A stretch of DNA of 32,491 bases from Gemmatimonadota bacterium (lineage in GTDB: Bacteria > Latescibacterota > UBA2968). A program made the position numbers and the translations under genes. Below the pieces are notes generated by a model. That model did not search any database. It was not told where the DNA came from and worked only from the letters and a program-made list of their open reading frames with translations. This document shows positions 1 to 7,656 of the stretch, in pieces; within the stretch, counting starts at the first letter, position 1; every line of letters starts with the position of its first letter. The DNA is taken from assembly GCA_026706845.1 (NCBI GenBank), contig JAPOXY010000043.1, positions 1-32,491 on the forward strand, in the 5' to 3' direction.

Positions 1-67
1 GCATAGTGAAATAAATCCCAGACACAAACGTTTACGCCACAAGCGGCTTACAAATGAATCGGTACAC

Positions 68-100
68 ACAAAAGGTCCAGTAATTAGCTGGACCTTTTGT
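68..100. terminator. Hairpin terminator, probably bidirectional
   Basis: A perfect 13-bp inverted repeat (acaaaaggtccag / ctggaccttttgt) with a 7-nt loop (taattag) lies downstream of the 91-aa gene. The A/T-rich outer stem gives a short T tract in either direction. It would end the minus-strand LTD/91-aa transcript and also any plus-strand gene entering from outside the window. No coding feature can be supported in bases 1-162: the three plus-strand frames reach stops at 4-6, 12-14 and 104-106, and the last of these runs through the hairpin. Confidence 0.75.
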
Positions 101-162
101 ATTTGAATTATCGAACTGATAACTGAAAGGGTATGAGGTATAAGTGCGCCAATTCCTCAAAC

Positions 163-438
163 CTATTCATCTGCTATAGCAGCCGCATCATCTGCTTCTG
201 CTTCAACCTGACTGTTTGATGTCAAAAACTCATACGCTTTATTTAACACCAATACGGCCTTGGGAATATCGTTCACCTTCAAGCTATTGGTGCTTTGCCA
301 ATTCCCTTCTTTATCCAGATAACTTCGCTGAAATGAAACCGTGCGTACAGTGAAAGATTCTTCACCGCGCTTGTATTCATTTTCAAAAATCGAAGCACTA
401 CACAGACCATGACGGAATGTAATTTCGGGTTGTGCCAT
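163..438 (-). CDS. Small conserved-looking protein of unknown function (91 aa)
   Basis: I do not recognise the family with certainty. The start is well supported: an ATG preceded by a strong SD (ggggaggtg) about 7 nt away. The predicted protein has a basic, beta-rich body with an RSYLDKEGNWQ turn, a helix (IPKAVLVLNKAYEFL) and an acidic alanine-rich tail (residues about 77-91). It has no signal peptide or membrane segment, so it is probably cytoplasmic. This overall layout recalls small single-strand-nucleic-acid-binding proteins, but that is only an impression. It lies 58 bp downstream of the secreted LTD gene on the same strand with no terminator between them, so it is probably the second gene of the sigma-54-driven transcript, which ends at the hairpin near position 84. 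Confidence 0.7.
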   Translation of the reverse strand: MAQPEITFRHGLCSASIFENEYKRGEESFTVRTVSFQRSYLDKEGNWQSTNSLKVNDIPKAVLVLNKAYEFLTSNSQVEAEADDAAAIADE

Positions 439-496
439 CCTGTTTCACCTCCCCTCTATTTGGCAAAAGATTAAGATACAAAATACGTCTCGCTTC

Positions 497-3400
497 TCAT
501 TTCAAGAGCGCGACTCGCTGTGTAAATGTCGCTTCTTTGTCTTTTAAAAGGACGATATAAATTCCAGAACCCACAGATACTCCAAAGTCATTTTTACCAT
601 CCCATATACGCCGATAATATCCGGCTGGCAAATGCTGTTGAACCAACCGTCTGATGGGTTGTCCCAAAATATTATATATAGTCACATAAACAGGACCTCC
701 TGTAGTGTAAAAACCCAATACAGTTGTAGAATTGAAGGGATTCGGTGATGGGTAAATGCCCTCTTTGTGATCCTCTTCGATAAGATTATTAACTGTCTGG
801 TCTTCAACCTGAAAAGCAATGGGTTTTCCCGCCCCAATCAGGGTGTCTGATTTCGCCTCTGAAATTGGTGATTTTCCGGGCGACATTGTCCGCCCGTCTG
901 ATATTTGGGGATGTAATAGCGGAGGATTATCGCGCGAAAATAGCCATGAAACGTCTGGTGTAGCTTTTGGCACGCGCACAGACCGCGCCACGGTCTTGCC
1001 ATCGGACATGATCAGATGGACGACATCGCCACCGCTACTGAGTCCATTTCCAATCTGACCTTCAGCAGACAAGACGGTGCCAGAGATGCCCACTGGCGTT
1101 CCCCCACCAAAAATGGTGATATAACCACCGGGTAAGAGCACGATATTATCGGGAAAAGAGAAAAACTGAGAGATAATAATATCGTCATCGCCGATGAGCC
1201 ATCCGCTCAGGTCGAGCGTATCCGCACCGATATTAGTCACTTCGACAAAAGCATCCGCATGTCGATCAATAATCCCATCGTTATTGGCATCCACCTGTTC
1301 GGGCAACATCAGGATTTCGGAAAATACCAGACCGTTGGGGACAGTCAATCCTTTGGGGTCAATTGCATCATCACCATGCCCTAAGCGTCCGACAGATATA
1401 GATTTTCCTTTGTATATCTCATTGTGTAATAGATAATTACCATTATCGTCTCTCGCAAAGGATATGCCCTGACGCGCGTTCTCATACGTCATTTTAGAGA
1501 CCACTGTACTCCCATCTGGTGCCAGTAACTGCACGGTATCACCTCCATTGGCCAGGCCATCGCCAATGCGGCCGTCATCGGCAAATATTCGCTCGCTAAC
1601 TGGCATATCCCCCCCACCAAAGAGCACTACCACTGCTTGCGTATCGAGCACTGTGTTATCGGGAAATCGAAAAAGTTTTTCCACAGGTACATCGTCATCT
1701 CCGAGGTAATAGCCACCAATATCGATGGGATGTACGCCTAAATTTGCTATCTCGACAAACTCATCCTGATAGGTGTGTCGCCCCCCATCGCCATTGGTAT
1801 CGCCTGCATCGCCTGCGGCGGGATTGGGATAGACTTCAGAGATTACCAGACCTTCAGGAGGTTGGAATATGTCGAGTGCCGCCGTATTTATGGAAGGCCC
1901 CTCTTGTCCATCCGGTGATGTACCGGGCGACATCGCGTGCCCGTCGGGGATTTGGGGGTGTAACTTTGGAGGGGCATCAGGCGAAAATAGCCATGAAACG
2001 TCTGGTGTAGCTTTTGGCACGCGCACAGACCGCGCCACGGTCTTGCCATCGGACATGATCAGATGGACGACATCGCCACCGCTACTGAGTCCATTTCCAA
2101 TCTGACCTTCAGCAGACAAGACGGTGCCAGAGATGCCCACTGGCGTTCCCCCACCAAAAATGGTGATATAACCACCGGGTAAGAGCACGATATTATCGGG
2201 AAAAGAGAAAAACTGAGAGATAATAATATCGTCATCGCCGATGAGCCATCCGCTCAGGTCGAGCGTATCCGCACCGATATTAGTCACTTCGACAAAAGCA
2301 TCCGCATGTCGATCAATAATCCCATCGTTATTGGCATCCACCTGTTCGGGCAACATCAGGATTTCGGAAAATACCAGGCTGTCGGGGATAGTCACCAACT
2401 CGGCCAATTTTTCGGGCTCAATCGGATCATCACCTGGCTCTAAGCGTCCGACTGAGGTAGGCTCCTCCTCGTATATCTGATTGTGTAACAGATAATTGCC
2501 GTCCTCATTTCTGGCATAAGATACGCCTCTGGTCGAGCGTTCATACGTCATTGAAAATACCACTGTACTGCTATCGGGTGCCAATAACTGCACGGTATCG
2601 CTCCAATTGGACAGTCCATCGCCAATGCGACCGTCATCAGCAAAAACCCGACCGCTAATCGACATATCCCCCCCACCAAAGAGCACTACCACTGCTTGCG
2701 TATCGAGTACTGTGTTATCGGGAAATCGAAATAGGCGGTCTGCAGAGACATCGTCATCACCGAGAAAATAGCCGCCAATGTCAATGGGATTCTCGCTCAG
2801 ATTCGCCACTTCTATAAACTCATCCTGATAGGTATGTCGCACTCCATCGCCATTGGTATCACCTGCTTCCCCCCAAGCGGGATTGGGATGCACCTCCGAG
2901 ATCACCAATGGCGGTTTTTCTTTTTCTAACACCCGGATATACGTGTGAAGACTCTCGCGACCACGCCAGAAAAACCCGACCTCCGTCTCACCGACACGCA
3001 CAGCAACCACCTTGTTGCTCTGTTCAATTCGCACGATCGTAGTATCCCACGATACCCATAAAACTTCATCCTCAATACGCCTTGTTTCCCCAATTTCGTA
3101 GCTATAAATTGCGGGTATCAGTGAAACGGATTCTCCTTCTCTCATGGTCAGATATTCGGGAAAAGACTGGAGTATATCGAAAAGCGACCGTGGTTTGCCT
3201 GGCGAAAACAATCCCCTGCCAGGGTCAGCACTGTGCAATACCCACCTGCCAGTCCCTTCTGGATACCGCACCAGAGATTGATCTTTTCCCCCCTCTTTCC
3301 CCCATTCTGCTCTTGCAATCGTATCGTTTGAAGTTGTGATGAGAAATACCGCGTCTCCCGAATTGCTCAATCCCCCGCCGATCTTACCATCATCGACAAA

Positions 3401-3739
3401 AACTTGGCCTCCAAATCCGGTTGGCGTCCCTCCGCCAAAAAGTACGATATATTCGCCTGGATCAATCCGTGTATCAGGTGGAAAGGTGAACGGCCCTTTT
3501 GAGCCGGGTTTCAAGTCCGACAATTGCCATCCGCCGATTGCAATAGACTCCGCCCCGGTATTTAGTATTTCCACAAATTCGTCCTCGTAGCTGTTCTGAG
3601 TTCCATCACCATTGGCATCGCCTCTATTTCCCGATGGTGGGTCTGCAAGGACCTCATTGATCACGACAACTGCTTCAGCGGAAAAAACCTGTGCTAACAA
3701 AAGCACTCCCAATATCACAACAATAATCCAGTATCTCAC
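497..3739 (-). CDS. Secreted multi-lamin-tail-domain protein with FlgD/T9SS-like C-terminal domain
   Basis: A 1080-aa exported protein. I prefer the GTG start at 3739 because GAGG lies 8 nt upstream; a TTG at 3757 would add six residues without a good SD. A signal peptide covers residues 1 to about 23 (hydrophobic core WIIVVILGVLLL, ending near AEA). Five lamin-tail (LTD) domains begin near residues 24, 276, 453, 630 and 801, each with a V(I/F)xEV/I start and an (F/Y)xLxDxD-type strand. Each carries a DxNxDG loop followed by DEF or DAF, like a calcium-binding EF-hand/dockerin loop. A BIG2-like beta domain sits at about 190-275. The C-terminus (about 994-1080, YPSPNPFN...YNILGQ...GxYxxxWDGK) is the FlgD-Ig/type A sorting-like domain seen in FCB-group secreted proteins. 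LTD domains are known from surface proteins and nucleases; no catalytic motif is visible here, so adhesion or scaffolding is inferred. Confidence 0.88.
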   Translation of the reverse strand: MRYWIIVVILGVLLLAQVFSAEAVVVINEVLADPPSGNRGDANGDGTQNSYEDEFVEILNTGAESIAIGGWQLSDLKPGSKGPFTFPPDTRIDPGEYIVLFGGGTPTGFGGQVFVDDGKIGGGLSNSGDAVFLITTSNDTIARAEWGKEGGKDQSLVRYPEGTGRWVLHSADPGRGLFSPGKPRSLFDILQSFPEYLTMREGESVSLIPAIYSYEIGETRRIEDEVLWVSWDTTIVRIEQSNKVVAVRVGETEVGFFWRGRESLHTYIRVLEKEKPPLVISEVHPNPAWGEAGDTNGDGVRHTYQDEFIEVANLSENPIDIGGYFLGDDDVSADRLFRFPDNTVLDTQAVVVLFGGGDMSISGRVFADDGRIGDGLSNWSDTVQLLAPDSSTVVFSMTYERSTRGVSYARNEDGNYLLHNQIYEEEPTSVGRLEPGDDPIEPEKLAELVTIPDSLVFSEILMLPEQVDANNDGIIDRHADAFVEVTNIGADTLDLSGWLIGDDDIIISQFFSFPDNIVLLPGGYITIFGGGTPVGISGTVLSAEGQIGNGLSSGGDVVHLIMSDGKTVARSVRVPKATPDVSWLFSPDAPPKLHPQIPDGHAMSPGTSPDGQEGPSINTAALDIFQPPEGLVISEVYPNPAAGDAGDTNGDGGRHTYQDEFVEIANLGVHPIDIGGYYLGDDDVPVEKLFRFPDNTVLDTQAVVVLFGGGDMPVSERIFADDGRIGDGLANGGDTVQLLAPDGSTVVSKMTYENARQGISFARDDNGNYLLHNEIYKGKSISVGRLGHGDDAIDPKGLTVPNGLVFSEILMLPEQVDANNDGIIDRHADAFVEVTNIGADTLDLSGWLIGDDDIIISQFFSFPDNIVLLPGGYITIFGGGTPVGISGTVLSAEGQIGNGLSSGGDVVHLIMSDGKTVARSVRVPKATPDVSWLFSRDNPPLLHPQISDGRTMSPGKSPISEAKSDTLIGAGKPIAFQVEDQTVNNLIEEDHKEGIYPSPNPFNSTTVLGFYTTGGPVYVTIYNILGQPIRRLVQQHLPAGYYRRIWDGKNDFGVSVGSGIYIVLLKDKEATFTQRVALLK
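934..1330 (-). repeat. Perfect 397-bp intragenic repeat, copy in LTD5
   Basis: Read base by base, 934-1330 is identical to 1981-2377 (offset 1047). It encodes most of LTD5. Both flanks diverge at once (933 versus 1980; 1331 versus 2378). Confidence 0.95.
1981..2377 (-). repeat. Perfect 397-bp intragenic repeat, copy in LTD3
   Basis: Second copy of the exact repeat, encoding most of LTD3. LTD2 and LTD4 also correspond to each other (offset about 1059), but with many substitutions. The gene therefore has a two-domain duplication in which only one half is perfectly homogenised. Confidence 0.95.
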
Positions 3740-3778
3740 TATATTGACCTCGCGCAATGTTTTTTAGATCAGGGCATC

Positions 3779-3797
3779 TGCAAATCGCGTGCCAAAA
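3779..3797 (-). promoter_or_regulatory. Sigma-54 (RpoN) -24/-12 promoter for the LTD gene
   Basis: On the minus strand the sequence TTGGCACGCGATTTGCA has the -24 element TGGCACG and the -12 element TTGCA, with exactly 10 nt between the invariant GG (3793-3792) and GC (3781-3780). This matches the established sigma-54 consensus (YTGGCACG-N4-TTGCW) at every conserved position. The expected transcription start (about 12 nt beyond GC, near 3768) leaves a leader of about 29 nt that contains the GAGG SD of the GTG start. A 12-bp palindrome, aattgttcaatt (3878-3889), lies about 110-120 bp upstream of the predicted start, a usual distance for an enhancer-binding activator site. Confidence 0.85.
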
Positions 3798-3922
3798 TCT
3801 GAAAAATTCCGCAAGTGACACTAAATCAGTGAGTTACGTTTCTGAAAGATTGTATAACCAGACTATCTGGGAGTACGAATTGTTCAATTTTGCGGCAATG
3901 AATGAATCAAATTTTTCACTAA

Positions 3923-3962
3923 ATAGCCCCCGACCACTAAAGTGACCGGGGGTTATTTTTTC
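3923..3962 (+). terminator. Rho-independent terminator
   Basis: A GC-rich stem (atagcccccg / cgggggttat) with an inner CACT/AGTG helix is followed by a run of six T on the plus strand. No supportable plus-strand gene precedes it; a 62-codon ORF at 3757-3945 has no SD and ends inside the loop. It probably insulates the divergent region. In the reverse sense it would stop read-through from the rpoN operon before the sigma-54 promoter. Confidence 0.8.
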
Positions 3963-3991
3963 TTGACGTATAGCCTCTTATTGGTTATGTC
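3963..3991 (+). promoter_or_regulatory. Probable sigma-70-type promoter for the plus-strand gene at 4017
   Basis: TTGACG (3963-3968), 17 nt, then TATGTC (3986-3991). The -35 matches 5 of 6 bases and the -10 is weaker. The predicted start, near 3998, leaves a short leader holding the aggaggagg SD of the following gene. Confidence 0.45.
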
Positions 3992-4016
3992 TTCTAACCA
4001 ACAGGAGGAGGATACT

Positions 4017-4793
4017 ATGGACTGTAAATTACCCGAAGACTTTCACACAGTTCTCCAAATAGAGAATGCGTCTGAACGCTTTGACGAAGCCTTGCAAGTG
4101 GCCGAAAAAATTTCTGATGCTGGCGTTAAACTGTATCCCTACATGGACCACGCAGCGATCTTTACAGATCCTCCGTACCTTGTCGCGGGACCTCTAAAAA
4201 CAATGGGTTATATTGCAGGTTGGGACACGAAGTGCTACCCTTCACCCGTCGATGAACGGGATTATATCAACGTGCCATCGGGTTTGCCTCCCGGGCATCC
4301 TGCCCTCGCACGCGGCTGGTTTCACTATGTCGCAGTGGTTCACCCCGTTGATCAACCCGCGCTTGATCAGATGCTCGGGCAGGGATACGGCAATCCCTTT
4401 ATCCACCACCTGACATGGGGAATCGTGCCACCAGATCGAAACGGTGGAGATGATTTTGATTATGCATGCAGGATTATTTCTCACATGGTTAGCACGCGAC
4501 AACGCATTGGAGGTTATCTCAATACAGAACCGGGAACCCTGATTATGGCGTTGCCTCCCAATATTACACAGCACCCACGATTTGAAACCACCCTTCCCCT
4601 ATTGCTCGAAGGATTAGACTCCGATGCTTATCAGGTTGAAACCATGCAAGGTGGCGGGTTTCTGATTCAGTTTTTTGTGCTAACTGGCGGGCGGATTGAA
4701 GTTGCACTTCGCATCAATACCCAACAGACCTTTAATCCCAAAAGCGTACACAAAATCTCAGAAGACGAAATCAGCACTCAACAGACAGACTAA
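4017..4793 (+). CDS. Protein of unknown function, possibly a VOC-like metal-binding fold (258 aa)
   Basis: I do not recognise the family. The start is set by a very strong SD (aggaggagg) 6 nt before ATG 4017; an upstream in-frame ATG at 3942 lies inside the terminator and is rejected. The protein is soluble with no signal peptide. Two segments look like equivalent half-modules: YMDHAAIF (near residue 42) and PFIHHLTWGIV (near residue 130), and a later strand GGRIEVALR supplies a glutamate. Histidine at the start of paired strands plus a downstream glutamate is the pattern of vicinal-oxygen-chelate enzymes, so a VOC-like metal centre is conceivable, but this is inference from pattern only. It stands alone, flanked by a terminator and, 5 bp downstream, by the convergent rpoN stop. 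Confidence 0.85.
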   Translation: MDCKLPEDFHTVLQIENASERFDEALQVAEKISDAGVKLYPYMDHAAIFTDPPYLVAGPLKTMGYIAGWDTKCYPSPVDERDYINVPSGLPPGHPALARGWFHYVAVVHPVDQPALDQMLGQGYGNPFIHHLTWGIVPPDRNGGDDFDYACRIISHMVSTRQRIGGYLNTEPGTLIMALPPNITQHPRFETTLPLLLEGLDSDAYQVETMQGGGFLIQFFVLTGGRIEVALRINTQQTFNPKSVHKISEDEISTQQTD

Positions 4794-4798
4794 AGCAT

Positions 4799-6286
4799 CT
4801 AAAGCGCCTTCCGCAGTCGCGCAGAGCTGATATTGAGTTCATCTCGATATTTGGCTACTGTGCGTCGCGCGATATTAATGCCTTCTTTTTCGAGAATATT
4901 TGATATGTGTTGATCGCTCAACGGATCCTGTACGTCTTCATCGCGAATGAGCGTTGCGATTTTTTCTTTTACACTTCTGGCAGAGATATCGTCGTCGTCG
5001 TATCGACTCAATCCTCCATCAAAAAAATATTTCAACTCATAAACGCCATGCGGTGTTTGCACGTATTTGCCATTGCTCACACGGCTGATGGTCGATATGT
5101 GCATCTGCACCTTATCAGCTACTTCTTGAAGCACCATCGGCTTGAGAAAACCAGGACCTCGGTCAAAGAAGTCAATCTGATTTTCGACAATACATCGCAT
5201 GACCTTTAACATGGTTATGCGTCTTTGGTGAATCGCATTGATAAACCAGCGCGCAGAATTGAGTTTTTCAACGACAAATTTTTTGGTCTCTCGCAGTTTT
5301 GGATCATTTCGCCCAGATTTGTCAGATTGTCTGAGCAAAGAGCGATAAATTGGGCTGACACGCAATTCTGGCAGTGTGCGATCGGTCAGGGAAACAACGT
5401 ACTCGTCACCGATCTTTTGGACTTCGAGGTCGGGAATGACGTGATTGAGATTCAATGTCGGTTCAGGCTCAATATTGGGCTTGGGATTAAGCGATGCGAA
5501 GACTTCTTCGACAATGCGCATATCATCAATACTTGTGTCGAGCGCCTGGCTGATCTGGCCGAACCGGCGTTTGATCCAATCGTCGAGGTGATTGCGCACC
5601 ACTTTTGCAACCAAACCGTTTGTGATATTTTTTTCTTTTAACTGAATCAACAAACACTCTTGAAGGTTTCGTGCACCAACACCTACGGGGTCAAATGTCT
5701 GGATAACGCCCAAAATGCGTTCCACGTTATCGTGACTGACCCCAAGTTCATCAGCCACTTCCCCTGTCGAACATCCCAAAAATCCGTCTTCATCAATATT
5801 GCAAATTAGATATTCGGCGATGATGCGATCGCTCGGCGAAAGATCCGTAACTGCTACCTGTTCTAAAAGTGAATCTCGAAGCGTTTTTTGAGTGGTGCTG
5901 TCGTTGTGCCGGTCTTCGATGGATTCAAATTCTTCGCGTGGGCTGGCATACCCGGATTCATTTAAGTAGTGGTCCCAGTCTTGTTCATCAAATACGTCTG
6001 TATCGAGTGTGTTTAAATCCAATTCTTCGAATTCCAATTCTTCAAGGGGGGCTTCATCCTGCTCTTCGGTATCATCTTCGTCATCCAGTTCGGCTTCGGG
6101 TTCTTCTTGCTCCAAATCCCGGTTAGCGTCTTCATCGATTTCCAGAAGCGGATTGATCTCCAATTCTTGTCGAATTAATTCCACTAATTCCAGAGTTGGC
6201 ATTTGGAGCAGGTGCAAAGATTGGATAAGTTGCGGTGCCAGTTTTTGCTGGAGCATCTGAGATTGTGTATGATCAAGACCAATCAT
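4799..6286 (-). CDS. rpoN: RNA polymerase sigma-54 factor RpoN
   Basis: A full-length sigma-54 of 495 aa (family about 450-500). Region I (residues 1-50) has the glutamine/leucine-rich LAPQLIQSLHLLQMP segment that contacts enhancer-binding ATPases and the -12 element. Region II (about 50-120) is extremely acidic, as is typical. The core-binding region follows. A helix-turn-helix lies near 385-420 (LQEVADKVQMHISTISRVSNGKY), and the RpoN box ARRTVAKYRDEL near the C-terminus (about 472-483) reads the -24 element. It starts at an ATG 3 nt after the MOSC stop, with a weak SD, suggesting translational coupling. It sits at the end of the pyrG-lptC-lptA-lptB run; the lptB-rpoN association is common in Gram-negatives. 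No hpf/ptsN gene follows. Confidence 0.97.
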   Translation of the reverse strand: MIGLDHTQSQMLQQKLAPQLIQSLHLLQMPTLELVELIRQELEINPLLEIDEDANRDLEQEEPEAELDDEDDTEEQDEAPLEELEFEELDLNTLDTDVFDEQDWDHYLNESGYASPREEFESIEDRHNDSTTQKTLRDSLLEQVAVTDLSPSDRIIAEYLICNIDEDGFLGCSTGEVADELGVSHDNVERILGVIQTFDPVGVGARNLQECLLIQLKEKNITNGLVAKVVRNHLDDWIKRRFGQISQALDTSIDDMRIVEEVFASLNPKPNIEPEPTLNLNHVIPDLEVQKIGDEYVVSLTDRTLPELRVSPIYRSLLRQSDKSGRNDPKLRETKKFVVEKLNSARWFINAIHQRRITMLKVMRCIVENQIDFFDRGPGFLKPMVLQEVADKVQMHISTISRVSNGKYVQTPHGVYELKYFFDGGLSRYDDDDISARSVKEKIATLIRDEDVQDPLSDQHISNILEKEGINIARRTVAKYRDELNISSARLRKAL

Positions 6287-6289
6287 AGT

Positions 6290-6838
6290 TTACACTTTCT
6301 CCACAGTATCGCCAATCCGTATCGCGCCAGAGCGAATGACCTTTGCGTTGATTCCGCGCAACTGAAGCTGTTTGCCCACGGGAGAACTGATAAATTTCAG
6401 CGCGTCCAATCCAAAACGCGCGGCAAATTTTTTACAGCCCGTGTGCGGTTGATCTGTTACCTCGATCACCGCTTCCCCCAGACTCAGTCTGGTACCCGGT
6501 GGCACATTATCTGCGCTCAAATCGAGATCCATATACAATTGATCCCCCGCCAGTGCCCAACGCTCCTTTTTCTGTGCCAACAGGGCAATCACGCGGGCGT
6601 TCATAATGTTGAGTTGCATATCTGGATGGGCCGCCCCATCTGCGGTTTGAGAACTGCCGCGTGTTTTCCAGTTGTCGCCCACGAGTCCTTCAAACAGATC
6701 GAGTTCGCCCACTTCCAGGACCTCCCGCGCCTCAACCTGCGGCCGTCGCACAATCAACGCCAGCACACCAGTATCTGGGGGCGACTGACGAATATCTTCC
6801 AATCCCGCTTCCAACTCTGCCATTGTTACATGTTTCAT
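6290..6838 (-). CDS. MOSC-domain protein
   Basis: About 182 aa. I chose ATG 6838 because GAGG lies 6 nt before it; an ATG four codons upstream (6850) lacks an SD. The conserved MOSC cysteine is in HTGCKKFAARFG (near residue 138), followed by the RGINAKVIRSGAIRIGD strand typical of the domain. MOSC domains occur in molybdenum-cofactor sulfurases and in YiiM/YuaD-like stand-alone proteins that handle sulfur or N-hydroxylated substrates via the cysteine. The substrate is not deducible here. The gene lies between lptB (80 bp) and rpoN (3 nt). This is an unusual position, since lptB and rpoN are usually adjacent. No moco biosynthesis gene is in the window. Confidence 0.9.
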   Translation of the reverse strand: MKHVTMAELEAGLEDIRQSPPDTGVLALIVRRPQVEAREVLEVGELDLFEGLVGDNWKTRGSSQTADGAAHPDMQLNIMNARVIALLAQKKERWALAGDQLYMDLDLSADNVPPGTRLSLGEAVIEVTDQPHTGCKKFAARFGLDALKFISSPVGKQLQLRGINAKVIRSGAIRIGDTVEKV

Positions 6839-6930
6839 TCTTGTCCTCATTGGTGTTCAATAAAGAGAAAAGGCAACTTTAAATAAAATAACAAATAACG
6901 GATAGGATTGTAAACCCTTTTCCCCATTTG

Positions 6931-7656
6931 TCACGAATCCAAACGAAACCGGTCACCCAGATAAATGCGACGCGCTTCGTCGCTTGCTGCCAATGCCTGG
7001 GATGTACCTGATAGGAGAATCTTTCCCTCGGAGAGCAAATAGGAGCGGTCTGTAATCGCCAGAGTTTCTCGCACATTGTGATCAGTAATCAAAACCCCAA
7101 TATTCAGGCGTTTCAATTCGGCAATAATATTTTGAATATCTTCAACTGCACGCGGATCCACGCCGGCAAATGGTTCGTCAAGCAGCATAAAAAGCGGATC
7201 TCGAGAGAGTGCCCGTGCGATTTCCAGTCGGCGCGTTTCGCCGCCCGATAAACTATCTGCGCGTTGGTGCGATAAATGTCCAACTCCCAGATCTTTCAAT
7301 ACTTTGTGGGCGCGATCTAACCGTTCTTCCTTACCCATTTTCTCGTATTCGAGCACGGACAGTACATTTTCCAACACGGTCATCTTTCTAAAAACTGTAG
7401 ATTCCTGTGCCAGATAACCAATGCCCAGGCGTGCGCGGCGATACATGGGCAATGCAGTGATGTCTCGATCACCTAAAAAAATGTGTCCTGCATTTGACGA
7501 AATTGCGCCGACAATGAGGTAAAAACAGGTGGTTTTTCCCGCGCCATTAGGCCCTAACAGGCCAACAATTTCACCGGGATTGACAATCAAGTTGACCTGA
7601 TTGACAACCAGACGCCGTGCGTATTTTTTTACCAGTCCCTCGGCTCTCAGGTTCAC
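6931..7656 (-). CDS. lptB: LPS export ABC transporter ATPase LptB
   Basis: Cytoplasmic ATPase of the LptBFGC machine that extracts lipopolysaccharide from the inner membrane. The 241-aa length is normal. Walker A is GPNGAGKTT (residues 35-43), the ABC signature is LSGGE (about 138-142), Walker B is LFMLLDEPFAG, and the switch histidine lies in LITDHNV. The RRLVVNQVNL and RRARLGIGYLAQE segments are characteristic of LptB. The start is GTG with GGAGG 8 nt upstream, and it overlaps the stop of the lptA-like gene by GTGA. lptF and lptG are not in the window. Confidence 0.95.
   Translation of the reverse strand: MNLRAEGLVKKYARRLVVNQVNLIVNPGEIVGLLGPNGAGKTTCFYLIVGAISSNAGHIFLGDRDITALPMYRRARLGIGYLAQESTVFRKMTVLENVLSVLEYEKMGKEERLDRAHKVLKDLGVGHLSHQRADSLSGGETRRLEIARALSRDPLFMLLDEPFAGVDPRAVEDIQNIIAELKRLNIGVLITDHNVRETLAITDRSYLLSEGKILLSGTSQALAASDEARRIYLGDRFRLDS

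Noticed and set aside
3757-3945. 62-codon plus-strand ORF ahead of the terminator
   Set aside because: No SD, it overlaps the sigma-54 promoter, and its stop lies in the terminator loop. A non-coding transcript is as likely as a peptide.
6203-6886. 227-codon plus-strand ORF opposite the MOSC gene
   Set aside because: Shadow of a clearly recognisable minus-strand MOSC protein; no SD or motif.
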